This document shows, piece after piece, positions 17,429-25,818 of a stretch of 64,000 nucleotides of DNA. Each line of letters opens with the position of its first letter. Position 1 is the first letter of the stretch. A program made the position numbers and the translations under genes. The notes below the pieces were generated by a model. That model was not told the origin of the DNA and did no database searches. It worked only from the letters and a program-made list of their open reading frames with translations. The stretch is from Streptomyces sp. SID486 (GTDB lineage Bacteria > Actinomycetota > Actinomycetes > Streptomycetales > Streptomycetaceae): NCBI RefSeq assembly GCF_009865385.1, contig NZ_WWJT01000404.1, forward strand, positions 1-64,000, given 5' to 3'.

Positions 17429-19090
17429 GTGGGCAAGAGAAGGCGCGTCGCCGAGAGACGGAAGACCGGACCCGCGGTACTCGGCGGGATGATCGCCGTG
17501 GTGGTCGGCGGAGCCGGGTTCGGCGTCTACGCGCTGTACGACGGCGGGGCGGCGGCCGACGAGGGTTCCGCGGCCGGGCACAAGGCCGTGAAGACCGGCC
17601 CGCTCACCACGACCGAGGTCCGCACGGCCTCCACCCGCTTCCTCACCGCCTGGCAGCACGGCAAGGTCGCCGAGGCGGCGTCCGCCACCGACGAGCCCTC
17701 CACCGCCGGCAAGCTCCTCACCGGCTACGCCAAGGACGCCCACCTGAAGGACGTCACGTTCACCCCGGGGCCGGCGAAGGGCGCCGAGGTGCCGTTCGCC
17801 GTGCAGGCGACGGTGTCCTACCGGGGCTTCAGCAAGCCCTTGAAGTACGCCGGTTCGCTCACCGTCGTACGCCGCCCGGGTGACGGCGAGCCGCTGGTCG
17901 ACTGGCACGCGGCCGTCGTCCACCCCGACCTGCGCGACGGCGACACCCTCGTGACCGGCGAGTCCGGCACCCCGCCCGTGAAGGCGCTGGACCGCGACGG
18001 GGGTGTCCTCGACACCGCCGACTACCCGTCCCTGGGGACGGTGCTGGACGGGCTGCGGGAGAAGTACGGCAAGCGGGCGGGCGGCACTGCGGGCGTGGAG
18101 CTGCGCGTGGTGCGCGGCAAGGCGTCCAAGGAGGCCAAGCTGTCCGACAAGACGCTGGTGGAGCTGAGCGAGGGCACCCCGGGCACCGTGCGGACCACCC
18201 TCAGCCCGGGTCTCCAGGCGGCGGCCGAGAAGCAGGTGGCCAAGCGCCCGCGTGCCTCCGTGGTCGTCCTGCGCCCCTCGACCGGTGAGATCCTCGCGGT
18301 CGCCAACAACGGGCACGGCTTCAACACCGCCTTCCAGGGCTCCCTCGCCCCCGGCTCCACCATGAAGGTCATCACGTCGTCGCTGCTGCTCGACAAGGGC
18401 CTGACCGCGCCGGACAAGGCGCACCCGTGCCCGAAGACGTTCACCTACGGCGGCTGGAAGTTCCACAACGACGACGACTTCGAGATCAAGGGCGGCACCT
18501 TCAAGGCGAGCTTCGCCCGCTCCTGCAACACCGCCTTCATCAGCCAGGCGAAGAAGCTGAAGGACGACGACCTGACCAAGCAGGCCCAGCAGGTGTTCGG
18601 GCTGTCGATGAACAACTGGGCGATCGGCGTGCCCACCTTCGACGGCTCGGTACCGGTGCAGTCGGCGGCCCAGATGGCGGCCTCGCTGATCGGCCAGGGC
18701 GGGGTGCGCATGAACCCGCTGAACATGGCCTCGGTCGCGGCGACCGTGCGGTCGGGCACCTTCCACCAGCCCTACCTGGTCGCGCCGTCCTTCGACCACC
18801 GCACGCTGGCCACCGCCTCACGCACCATGTCGGCCAGGACGCTGTCCCAGCTGCGCGAGCTGCTGCGGTACACGGCCGCGTCCGGCACCGCCGCGGAGGC
18901 CATGGCGGGGCTCGGCCCGGACTACGGCGCGAAGACCGGCTCGGCCGAGGTCGACGGCCAGAAGAAGCCGAACGGCTGGTTCACCGCCTACCGGGGCGAC
19001 CTCGCCGCCGCGGGCGTGGTCGAGGCGGGCGGGCACGGCGGCGACACGGCCGGCCCCGTCGTGGCGGCACTGCTGAAGCTCGGGAGCTGA
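17429..19090 (+). CDS. Penicillin-binding protein, tandem paralogue
   Basis: 553 residues with the same architecture as the preceding PBP: membrane anchor (AVLGGMIAVVVGGAGFGVYAL), NTF2-like domain (STRFLTAWQHGKVAEAAS), then transpeptidase with APGSTMKV, RSCNTAF and GAKTGSAEV. The GTG start has GGAGG 10 nt upstream. The two genes are a clear tandem duplication that has diverged. The TGA stop at 19088-19090 directly abuts the stop of ssgE on the other strand (TGATCA), leaving no intergenic base. The neighbourhood with ssgE suggests a role in sporulation wall synthesis; this is inference. Confidence 0.92.
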   Translation: MGKRRRVAERRKTGPAVLGGMIAVVVGGAGFGVYALYDGGAAADEGSAAGHKAVKTGPLTTTEVRTASTRFLTAWQHGKVAEAASATDEPSTAGKLLTGYAKDAHLKDVTFTPGPAKGAEVPFAVQATVSYRGFSKPLKYAGSLTVVRRPGDGEPLVDWHAAVVHPDLRDGDTLVTGESGTPPVKALDRDGGVLDTADYPSLGTVLDGLREKYGKRAGGTAGVELRVVRGKASKEAKLSDKTLVELSEGTPGTVRTTLSPGLQAAAEKQVAKRPRASVVVLRPSTGEILAVANNGHGFNTAFQGSLAPGSTMKVITSSLLLDKGLTAPDKAHPCPKTFTYGGWKFHNDDDFEIKGGTFKASFARSCNTAFISQAKKLKDDDLTKQAQQVFGLSMNNWAIGVPTFDGSVPVQSAAQMAASLIGQGGVRMNPLNMASVAATVRSGTFHQPYLVAPSFDHRTLATASRTMSARTLSQLRELLRYTAASGTAAEAMAGLGPDYGAKTGSAEVDGQKKPNGWFTAYRGDLAAAGVVEAGGHGGDTAGPVVAALLKLGS

Positions 19091-19429
19091 TCAGGTCGGC
19101 ACCGGCTCGGCGATGTAGGTCCGCACCAGGAACCTGAGCAGGGTCTTCGACTCGAACTGCACCACTTCCACGCCGTGGTCGGTGTGGAACTCGACGACGG
19201 CCTGGACCCGGCCGCAGGGCCACACCCGGACGTCGCCGCTCGCCGCCGGCGTCAGCAGACCCCGTTCGAGCAGCGCGCGGGAGAAGGTCCACTCGTGGGG
19301 ACCGGGCAGGCCGACCCGGACCGACCGGGGATCACTGTCGGGGTCGTACCGCAGCACGACGGGTACGGCCCCCGGGTCCTCCTCGTCCGTGACGATATGG
19401 GCGCGCGCGTACTGTTCGACCACAGACAT
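19091..19429 (-). CDS. ssgE: SsgA-like sporulation/cell-division protein, probably SsgE
   Basis: A 112-residue SALP family protein (YDPDSDPRSVRVGL, WTFSRALLERGLLTPAASGDVRVWPC, VVQFESKTLLRFLVRTY), a family found only in sporulating or morphologically complex actinomycetes. SALPs recruit cell-wall enzymes or the division machinery during sporulation. The ssgE identity rests on its position next to tandem PBPs and the nickel/cobalt transporter, as I recall for S. coelicolor, where SsgE is tied to spore separation. It starts at ATG 19427-19429. The 148-bp divergent region with the NikMN gene may carry shared control. Confidence 0.82.
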   Translation of the reverse strand: MSVVEQYARAHIVTDEEDPGAVPVVLRYDPDSDPRSVRVGLPGPHEWTFSRALLERGLLTPAASGDVRVWPCGRVQAVVEFHTDHGVEVVQFESKTLLRFLVRTYIAEPVPT

Positions 19430-19540
19430 CGGACCGCCCTCTCACGCTCCGTGACCTAAGCGAAAGCTGTGCATCCGCTTTCCATCAAGCGTCGCACACT
19501 TTGCGGCACCCGCCCGGTGAAAGCCGAGAGCGCCTCTCTC

Positions 19541-19571
19541 TTGCAAACCATTCGCAAGACGGCTCTAAAAT
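19541..19571 (+). promoter_or_regulatory. NikMN promoter with overlapping Nur-like box
   Basis: TTGCAAACCATTCGCAA at 19541-19557 fits the Nur (nickel Fur-family) box tTGCaa-N5-ttGCAA with one mismatch. Its first half TTGCAA also serves as a -35, 19 bp before TAAAAT at 19566-19571. Six bases later comes the GTG start, so the message should be leaderless. Nickel-bound Nur would block this promoter. Inference from sequence and the known Nur motif. Confidence 0.7.
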
Positions 19572-19577
19572 CGGCGG

Positions 19578-20630
19578 GTGCACGTACCTGACGGATTCAT
19601 CGACGCCCCGACCTCCGCGGTCACCGGAGTGGTCGCCGCCGGCGCCCTCGCGGTGAGCCTGCGCGGCGCCCGCCGCGAACTCGACGAACGCACCGCGCCA
19701 CTGGCCGGCCTGGTGGCGGCGTTCATCTTCGCCGTACAGATGCTGAACTTCCCGGTCGCCGCCGGGACCAGCGGCCATCTGCTCGGCGGCGCGCTGGCCG
19801 CGATACTCGTCGGCCCCTGCACGGCCGTGCTGTGCGTGTCGGTCGTGCTGCTCATGCAGGGCGTGCTGTTCGCCGACGGCGGCCTCACCGCGCTCGGCGT
19901 GAACATCACCGACATGGCGATCACCACCACCGTCGTGTCGTACGCCGTGTTCCGCGCCCTGCTGGCCGTGCTGCCCCGCAAGCGGCGTTCGGTCACGGTC
20001 GCCTCCTTCGTCGCCGCGCTGGTGTCGGTGCCGGCCGCCGCGGTCGTCTTCACCCTGATCTACGCGGTCGGCGGCACCACCGACGTCTCCATCGGCAAGG
20101 TCGCGACCGCCATGATCGGTGTGCATGTGCTGATCGGCATCGGCGAGGCGGTCATCACCGCGCTCACGGTCGGCGCCGTCATCGCCGTCCGCCCGGACCT
20201 GGTGCACGGTGCGCGCGGTCTGCGCCGGCGGCTCCAGTTGCGCGTCAACGGCGACCTGGTGGACGCCCCGGCGCTCGCACCGCCCACGGTGCCCGCGGCG
20301 CCACGCACCTCCCGGCGCACCCTGTGGGTGACCGGCCTGGTCACCTCGCTCGTCCTCGCCGGCTTCGTCAGCTTCTACGCCTCCGCGAACCCCGACGGCC
20401 TGGAGAAGGTCGCGCACGACAAGGGGATCGACAAGAAGGAGGAGAAGCACGCCTCGGCCGGCTCGCCGCTGGCCGACTACGGCGTCAAGGACGTCTCCGA
20501 CGCCCGCCTGTCCGGCGGCCTCGCCGGGGTGATCGGCGTGGGCGTCACCGTCGTCGCGGGCAGTGCGGTGTTCTGGGCGCTGCGCAGGCGGCGCGACGCC
20601 GACGCGTCCCCCGTGAACACCGGCGTCTGA
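19578..20630 (+). CDS. nikMN: Nickel/cobalt ECF transporter substrate-binding fusion NikMN (CbiM-CbiN type)
   Basis: 350 residues. The N-terminus MHVPDGFID is the metal site of NikM/CbiM: the amino group and His2 bind the metal, so the exact start matters, and it agrees with the leaderless GTG at 19578. Six to seven membrane segments cover residues 10-215 (GTSGHLLGGALAAILVGP motif). After a linker, the C-terminal part (about 245-340) has two membrane segments around the PDGLE motif (ANPDGLEKVA), a NikN-type domain fused in one chain. Nur-like control favours nickel over cobalt. First gene of a three-gene operon with NikQ and NikO. Confidence 0.88.
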   Translation: MHVPDGFIDAPTSAVTGVVAAGALAVSLRGARRELDERTAPLAGLVAAFIFAVQMLNFPVAAGTSGHLLGGALAAILVGPCTAVLCVSVVLLMQGVLFADGGLTALGVNITDMAITTTVVSYAVFRALLAVLPRKRRSVTVASFVAALVSVPAAAVVFTLIYAVGGTTDVSIGKVATAMIGVHVLIGIGEAVITALTVGAVIAVRPDLVHGARGLRRRLQLRVNGDLVDAPALAPPTVPAAPRTSRRTLWVTGLVTSLVLAGFVSFYASANPDGLEKVAHDKGIDKKEEKHASAGSPLADYGVKDVSDARLSGGLAGVIGVGVTVVAGSAVFWALRRRRDADASPVNTGV

Positions 20631-20631
20631 C

Positions 20632-21393
20632 ATGGGTGCCGGGCACGCGCACAGGCTCTACCGGCACGGGCACTCGCCCGTGCACGGCCTGCCGCCGCAC
20701 ACCAAGCTCGCCGCCGCGTTCCTGTTCGTGGTGGTCGTAGTGTCGACGCCGCGCGAGGCGATGTGGGCGTTCGCGGTGTACGCCGTACTGCTCGCGGCCG
20801 TCGCCCGCACCGCGCGGGTGCCGGCCGGCTTCCTGCTCAAGCGGCTGCTGATCGAGGTGCCGTTCGTCGCGTTCGCGGTGCTCATGCCGTTCGTGGCGGA
20901 GGGCGAGCGGGTGCACGCGCTGGGGCTGTCGCTGAGCGTGAACGGGCTCTGGGGCGCCTGGAACGTGCTCGCCAAGGGCACCCTCGGCGTCGCCGCCTCC
21001 GTGCTGCTGGCCGCCACGACCGAGCTGCGCGAGCTGCTGCTCGGGCTGCAGCGGCTGAAGCTGCCGCCGCTCCTGGTGCAGATCGCGTCCTTCATGATCC
21101 GTTACGGTGACGTCATCACCGACGAGATGCGGCGGATGAGGATCGCCCGGGAGTCGCGCGGCTTCGAGGCGAAGGGCGTACGGCACTGGGGCGTCCTCGC
21201 CAAGTCCGCCGGTGCGCTGTTCATCCGCTCCTACGAGCGCGGGGAGCGCGTGCACCTGGCGATGGTGAGCCGCGGCTACGCGGGCGCGATGCCGGTCATC
21301 GACGAGGTGACCGCGTCCGGCGCGCAGTGGCGGCACGCGCTGGGCCTCCCCTGCGCCGCCCTCGTCGTCTGTCTGCTGGGATGGGTCCTGTGA
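20632..21393 (+). CDS. nikQ: Energy-coupling T component of the nickel/cobalt transporter (CbiQ/NikQ)
   Basis: 253 residues with an HTKLAAAF motif near the N-terminus, about five membrane segments and the T-component coupling-helix signatures RMRIARESRGFEAKG and RSYERGERVHLAMVSRGY, which contact the ATPase. It begins one base after the NikMN stop and ends in a GTGA overlap with the ATPase gene, so the three are co-translated. A His-rich N-terminus (GAGHAHRLYRHGHSPVHG) could bind metal. Confidence 0.9.
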   Translation: MGAGHAHRLYRHGHSPVHGLPPHTKLAAAFLFVVVVVSTPREAMWAFAVYAVLLAAVARTARVPAGFLLKRLLIEVPFVAFAVLMPFVAEGERVHALGLSLSVNGLWGAWNVLAKGTLGVAASVLLAATTELRELLLGLQRLKLPPLLVQIASFMIRYGDVITDEMRRMRIARESRGFEAKGVRHWGVLAKSAGALFIRSYERGERVHLAMVSRGYAGAMPVIDEVTASGAQWRHALGLPCAALVVCLLGWVL

Positions 21394-22172
21394 GTACTGC
21401 TACGCCCGCGTCCGCGCCCGTGCCCTCGCTGGAGGTCTCCGGCCTCGCCTTCGCCTACCCGGACGGGCACCAGGCCCTGTTCGGTGTGGACTTCTCCCTC
21501 GCCCGCGGCGAGCGGGTCGCCCTGCTCGGCCCCAACGGCGCCGGCAAGACGACCCTGGTGCTGCACCTCAACGGCATCCTGGGGGGCGGCACCGGCACGG
21601 TGACCGTCGCCGGGCTGCCGGTCGGCAAGGAGCACATGGCCGCGATCCGGCAGAAGGTCGGCATCGTCTTCCAGGACCCGGACGACCAGTTGTTCATGCC
21701 GACCGTGCGGGAGGACGTGGCGTTCGGGCCCGCCGCCGCCGGGATCAGGGGCGCGGCGCTGGAGGAGCGGGTGCGCACCGCCCTGGAACGGGTCGGGATG
21801 CAGGACTTCGCCGACCGGCCGCCGCACCACCTCTCCTTCGGGCAGCGCCGGCGCGTCGCGGTGGCCACCGTGCTCGCCATGGAGCCGGAGATCCTGGTCC
21901 TGGACGAGCCCTCCTCCAACCTGGACCCGGCCTCCCGCCGGGAGCTCGCCGACATCCTGCGCTCCCTGGACGTCACGGTCCTCATGGTCACCCACGACCT
22001 GCCCTACGCCCTGGAGCTGTGCCCGCGCTCGCTCGTCCTCAGCGACGGAGTGATCGTGGCGGACGGCCCGACCGGGACCCTGCTCTCCGACGACGCGCTG
22101 ATGGGCGCGCACCGGCTGGAGCTGCCGTTCGGCTTCGATCCGCGCGCGGTGGCGCGGACGCCGGGGCGCTGA
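21390..22172 (+). CDS. nikO: ATPase of the nickel/cobalt ECF transporter (CbiO/NikO)
   Basis: 260 residues with Walker A GPNGAGKTTL, Q-loop VFQDPDDQLF, signature LSFGQRRR (F instead of the usual G in the third position, frequent in CbiO), Walker B ILVLDEPSSNLD and the switch histidine MVTHD. GTG at 21390 (VSTATPAS) overlaps the NikQ stop by four bases; an upstream in-frame ATG at 21381 is less likely. A long tandem-repeat array follows instead of a clear terminator. Confidence 0.9.
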   Translation: MSTATPASAPVPSLEVSGLAFAYPDGHQALFGVDFSLARGERVALLGPNGAGKTTLVLHLNGILGGGTGTVTVAGLPVGKEHMAAIRQKVGIVFQDPDDQLFMPTVREDVAFGPAAAGIRGAALEERVRTALERVGMQDFADRPPHHLSFGQRRRVAVATVLAMEPEILVLDEPSSNLDPASRRELADILRSLDVTVLMVTHDLPYALELCPRSLVLSDGVIVADGPTGTLLSDDALMGAHRLELPFGFDPRAVARTPGR

Positions 22173-22543
22173 CGGCACCCGCGGACGCCGCCAGGGGGTC
22201 CGCGGCGCCGAGGGGTCCGCGGTGCCGAGGGGTCCGCTGTGCCGAGACGCCCACGGTGCCGGGGCGTCCCACCATGCCGAGGCGTCTCCCCGTGCCGAGG
22301 CGTCTCCCCGTGCCGAGGCGTCCCCATGCCGAGGCGTCTCCCCGTGCCGAGGCGTCTCCCCGTGCCGAGGCGTCCCCATGCCGAGGCGTCTCCCCGTGGT
22401 GAGTGCCGAGGGGCCCCGGATGCCCCGAGGCGCCCCCCTTTACTGAGAGACATCTCACGCCCGTCCCGCCCCCCGCCGAGGAATCGCAGGCGGGAGGCCG
22501 CTGTTGCAGGCACTGTCTTGGGCGAGGGAAAGGGACGGCGGGC
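22173..22543. repeat. Minisatellite: 18/18/16-bp units in a 52-bp higher-order repeat
   Basis: Units of GCCGAGGCGTCTCCCCGT at 22276, 22294, 22328, 22346 and 22380 alternate with a 16-bp variant (GCCGAGGCGTCCCCAT) at 22312 and 22364, giving a 52-bp super-unit repeated twice and part of a third. More degenerate copies (GCCGAGGGGTCCGCGG and similar) extend from about 22205 to 22410. No gene lies in this gap. Confidence 0.9.
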
Positions 22544-23704
22544 GTGGACGTGCACGGCACAGTGGCCGAGGGCTTCGAGCCGGTCAGGGAGGCGTTCGCG
22601 GCGAACTTCGCGCTGCTCGGCGAGCGCGGCGCGGCCGTGGCCGTCTACCGCGGCGGCCACCGGGTCGTGGACCTGTGGGCCGGAACCCGGGACGTGGACG
22701 GCGAGACCCCCTGGCAGCGCGGGACCGCGCAGATCGTGCGCTCCGCCACCAAGGGCGTCGCCGCCGCCGCGCTGCTGCTCCTGCACCAGCGCGGCGAGCT
22801 GGACCTGGACGCCCCGGTCGGCACGTACTGGCCGGAGTACAAGGCGGCCGGCAAGGAGCACACGCGTGTCTGGCACCTGCTCGCCCACCGAGCGGGCGTG
22901 CCGGCCCTGGACCGCCCCCTGACCCCCGCCGAGGCCGCCGACCCCGGTACCGGTGCCGCGGCGGTCGCCTCCCAGGCGCCGGCCTGGGAGCCGGGCACGG
23001 ACCACGGCTACCACGCGCAGACCTACAGCTGGCTCACCGGTGAGCTCCTGCGCCGGATCACCGGCCGCCCGGTCGGCGAATGGCTGGCGGACGAGATCGC
23101 CGCACCCGTCGGCGCGGACCTGTGGCTCGGCCTGCCGCAGCCGCGCCAGGCGCACGTGGGCCGCGTCGGACCGGCCCGGACGCCCGAGACCGCCGGCGGC
23201 CTGAAGACCCGGCCCAAGCGCGCGGTGGCCGAGGCGTACGCCGACCCCGGCTCCCTCACCCGGCGCGCGTTCGCCGCGATCACCCCGCTCCCCGACGAGA
23301 ACGCCCCCGCCTACCGGGCCGCCGCCCTGCCCGCCTCCAACGGCATCGCCACGGCCGACGGACTGGCCCGTCTGTACGCCTCGCTCATAGGCGACGTGGA
23401 CGGCGGGACCCGCCTGTTCACCCCGCAGACCATGGAGCTGGCCCGCGCCGAGCGGTCCGCCGGAGCGGACCGCGTCCTGGTCGTCGGCACCCGCTTCGGC
23501 CTCGGGTACATGCTGCACGGCCCCGCGTCCCCGCTGCTCTCCCCCGGTTCCTTCGGCCACCCCGGCCGCGGCGGTGCCCTCGCCTTCGCCGATCCGGAGA
23601 CCGGCATCGCCTTCGGCTACGTCACCAACGGGTTCCGGCAGAGTGTGACGGCCGACCCGAGGGCGCAGGCGCTCGTACGGGCCGTGCGCACGGCGCTCGC
23701 CTGA
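22544..23704 (+). CDS. Serine hydrolase, beta-lactamase/EstB family
   Basis: 386 residues of the class C beta-lactamase/D-Ala-D-Ala-carboxypeptidase fold. The nucleophile motif SxxK is in RSATKGVAA near residue 66, and HGYHAQTYSWL supplies the tyrosine motif. The C-terminal FGHPGRGG replaces the KTG-type motif, as in EstB-like esterases. There is no signal peptide, so it is probably a cytoplasmic esterase rather than a secreted beta-lactamase. GTG 22544 is chosen with AAAGGGA about 9 nt upstream; GTG 22550 is possible. Confidence 0.85.
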   Translation: MDVHGTVAEGFEPVREAFAANFALLGERGAAVAVYRGGHRVVDLWAGTRDVDGETPWQRGTAQIVRSATKGVAAAALLLLHQRGELDLDAPVGTYWPEYKAAGKEHTRVWHLLAHRAGVPALDRPLTPAEAADPGTGAAAVASQAPAWEPGTDHGYHAQTYSWLTGELLRRITGRPVGEWLADEIAAPVGADLWLGLPQPRQAHVGRVGPARTPETAGGLKTRPKRAVAEAYADPGSLTRRAFAAITPLPDENAPAYRAAALPASNGIATADGLARLYASLIGDVDGGTRLFTPQTMELARAERSAGADRVLVVGTRFGLGYMLHGPASPLLSPGSFGHPGRGGALAFADPETGIAFGYVTNGFRQSVTADPRAQALVRAVRTALA

Positions 23705-23735
23705 TCCGACGGCGGCACCCGCGCGCCGGACGGCG

Positions 23736-24011
23736 TCACACGTGGATCGGGTGCGAGATCCGCCCGGAGTCCGCGTCGATCTCCTCGTGGGCCTTGGTCA
23801 GCAGCTGCATGGCGAGTTCGTTGAGCGCCCGGGCGCCGGCGATCTCCTCGCCGACCCGGGGCTGGTTCGCGTCGACGCGGTGCCTGCTGGCCCGCCCGTG
23901 CCCGCGTACCTCGGCGCCGTCGGGCAGGCGCACCATGGCCACCGCGCGGGTGTGCTGATCGTCCTCCATGAACTCCAGCTCGATGTGCCATCCGACAGGG
24001 GTGTGCATCAT
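23736..24011 (-). CDS. DUF1876 domain protein
   Basis: 91 residues almost entirely covered by a DUF1876-like domain: WHIELEFMEDDQHTRAVAMVRLPDGAEVRGHGRASRHRVD in outline, followed by GEEIAGARALNELAMQLL. The predicted fold is a small alpha/beta domain; function unknown. The start is the ATG pair at 24006-24011 with GGAGG 8 nt upstream. It is convergent with the serine hydrolase (31 bp between stops). The DMT transporter lies upstream on the same strand, 106 bp away. Confidence 0.82.
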   Translation of the reverse strand: MMHTPVGWHIELEFMEDDQHTRAVAMVRLPDGAEVRGHGRASRHRVDANQPRVGEEIAGARALNELAMQLLTKAHEEIDADSGRISHPIHV

Positions 24012-24117
24012 GACGACCACCTCCGACAATCGCTGCTTCCAGGGTGCGCCACCGCACCCCGGCCCGTCATGTCGGCACCGGGGCGGCGGTGCGGCGCCGC
24101 GCACGGCTGCGCGCGCC

Positions 24118-24963
24118 CTATCCGGGCCGCAGCATCAGCCCGATCCCCACGACCAGCAGGCCGGCCGCCGCGATGCGGGGAGCGCCGAAGCTCTCCTTGA
24201 AGAACAGCGCGCCGATGGCGGCGCCGACGATGATGGACGACTCGCGCAGCGCGGCGACCGGGGCGAGGGCGGCACGCGTCTGGGCCCACAGCACCAGGGC
24301 GTACGCGACGACGGACAGGGCGGCGCCGAGCAGGCCGACGGCCGCGTACGGGCGCAGCAGCCGTACCGTGTCGCCCCGCGCGCGTACGCAGAGGAACGCG
24401 GGGATGGCGGCCCCCTGGACGGCCATGAGCCACGCGGTGTACCCGAGGGGCGTGTGGGCGGCCCGTACGCCCAGACCGTCGATGACCGTGTAGGCGGCGA
24501 CCGTGAGGCCGGTCGCGAGGGCCGCGCCGACGGCCGCCCAGTCGGGCCGGCTGCCGCGCACCCCCCACAGGCTGACGCCGGTCAGGCCGAGGCAGGACAC
24601 GGCGATGCCGGCGCTCGCCCAGGCGCCGGGCACCTCGTGCGCGAAGACGGCCGCGAGCAGGGTGACCAGGAGCGGGGCGCTGCCGCGCGCGATGGGGTAC
24701 GCCTGCCCGAAGTCGCCCAGCCGGAACGAGGTCATCAGCAGCGCGTAGTAGGCGATGTGCACGGCCGCCGAGACGAACAGGTACGTCCAGGCGGGGCCCG
24801 CCGGGAACGCCACGAACGGTGTCGCGGCGAGCCCGATCAGCAGCCCGCCGCCGGAGATCAGGGCGAAGCCGGCGAGCTTGTCGGTGACGCGGTGCGCGAG
24901 GGCGTTCCAGCCGGCGTGGGTGACGGCGGCGAGCAGTACGGCCGCCGCGACGAGCGGTGTCAC
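24118..24963 (-). CDS. EamA/DMT family transporter
   Basis: 281 residues with ten membrane segments in two EamA repeats (first ends near TGVSLWG, second near GIGLMLRPG). The family exports or exchanges small metabolites such as amino acids; the substrate cannot be told. The GTG start at 24961-24963 overlaps the stop of a 37-codon upstream ORF as GTGA and has no Shine-Dalgarno of its own, so translation is probably coupled. Confidence 0.82.
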   Translation of the reverse strand: MTPLVAAAVLLAAVTHAGWNALAHRVTDKLAGFALISGGGLLIGLAATPFVAFPAGPAWTYLFVSAAVHIAYYALLMTSFRLGDFGQAYPIARGSAPLLVTLLAAVFAHEVPGAWASAGIAVSCLGLTGVSLWGVRGSRPDWAAVGAALATGLTVAAYTVIDGLGVRAAHTPLGYTAWLMAVQGAAIPAFLCVRARGDTVRLLRPYAAVGLLGAALSVVAYALVLWAQTRAALAPVAALRESSIIVGAAIGALFFKESFGAPRIAAAGLLVVGIGLMLRPG

Positions 24964-25073
24964 GCGGTCCGCTCGCGCGACACCCCGTCCGCGCGGCCGT
25001 GCGCCCGCCGCGCTTCGGCGAACCGGGGACGGGACCGGGACCTCTCGGCGTCAGTGGCGGCTGTCGTCGTCAT
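24960..25073 (-). CDS. Short leader ORF coupled to the DMT transporter
   Basis: 37 codons (MTTTAATDAERSRSRPR at the start, Arg/Ala-rich). ATG at 25071-25073 lies 7 nt after a TAGCGT box (25081-25086 on minus), so it may be leaderless, and its TGA overlaps the GTG of the transporter gene. No homologue recognised. The geometry, not the sequence, is the evidence; it could be a non-coding coincidence. Confidence 0.45.
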   Translation of the reverse strand: MTTTAATDAERSRSRPRFAEARRAHGRADGVSRERTA

Positions 25074-25272
25074 GACGGGCACGCTACGGCATCACCCGCG
25101 CGCGCTCACGGGGTCGGCGCTCGGCACGTCCCCCGGCCCCGGGAGGCCCCGCGACTGGGCCCGGATGCCCGCCGATGATCACACCGCTGAGATGATGACG
25201 ACCTGACCATTGCCGGAACGCGGCCGAGTCACGCCCTGCCGTGCCGTCGGCCGGGCAGTCGGGGGATCACTC
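25067..25272. other. Divergent region between DMT leader and WXG100-like cassette
   Basis: Contains the palindrome CGTCATGACG (25068-25077) over the leader ATG and the candidate TAGCGT box. No other gene or clear promoter for the rightward cassette is visible. Confidence 0.3.
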
Positions 25273-25818
25273 GTGAGCGAACAAGAAGCAGTACCCGGGG
25301 ACGACAAGCTCCCCGAACCGGAACAGTCGAAACTGCCGCTGTCTCCGGACGAGATCGAACGGCACGGCGTCCTGCCGGGCTTCGAAGGGCACTACACGGC
25401 GCCGGCCGCCGACAGCACCGCCGATCCGCTGGACCGGCCGCAGTTCCGTCCGCCGCCCGGGTTCATCAAGCCGCCGCAGCCTCCCGCCGGCGCGGGGGAC
25501 GATCTGAAGATCGCCCCGGGCGTGCTCAAGAAGGCCGCCGGCCAGGCCGACGCCATCCGCGACGCGTTCTACAAGCCGGCCGCCTCGCTGGAGGAACCGG
25601 CCCGGAAGGCCGCGCGGGCCCTGGGGACGCTGGAGTCCGCCCTGGCGGTCCAGCTCGCCCACCGGCAGTGGGAGCGGCAGGCCGGCACGGTGACGGCATG
25701 GCTCGCCCATATCGCCGAGAGCCTGCGGTCCAGTGACGGCACCTACACCAGGACCGACGTCGCCGTGGGGCTGACGGCGAACCAGGTGCGGATCAGGTCG
25801 GCGCTGGAGGACTACTGA
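25273..25818 (+). CDS. WXG100-like helical protein, first gene of a three-gene cassette
   Basis: 181 residues from GTG 25273 (VSEQEAVPGDD) with GGGGGA upstream. A Pro-rich N-terminal half (PQFRPPPGFIKPPQPP) precedes a helical domain (residues 85-181) that looks like an ESX/WXG100-type hairpin, though the canonical WxG is not evident (RQWERQ). The stop overlaps the next start (TGATG), so the two are co-translated and may form a heterodimer. I infer a type VII secretion partner or chaperone. Confidence 0.6.
   Translation: MSEQEAVPGDDKLPEPEQSKLPLSPDEIERHGVLPGFEGHYTAPAADSTADPLDRPQFRPPPGFIKPPQPPAGAGDDLKIAPGVLKKAAGQADAIRDAFYKPAASLEEPARKAARALGTLESALAVQLAHRQWERQAGTVTAWLAHIAESLRSSDGTYTRTDVAVGLTANQVRIRSALEDY

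Noticed and set aside
22276..22397. Repeat protein coding region
   Set aside because: The 16-bp units break any constant frame, and no ribosome-binding site or conserved frame exists. It is a non-coding minisatellite.
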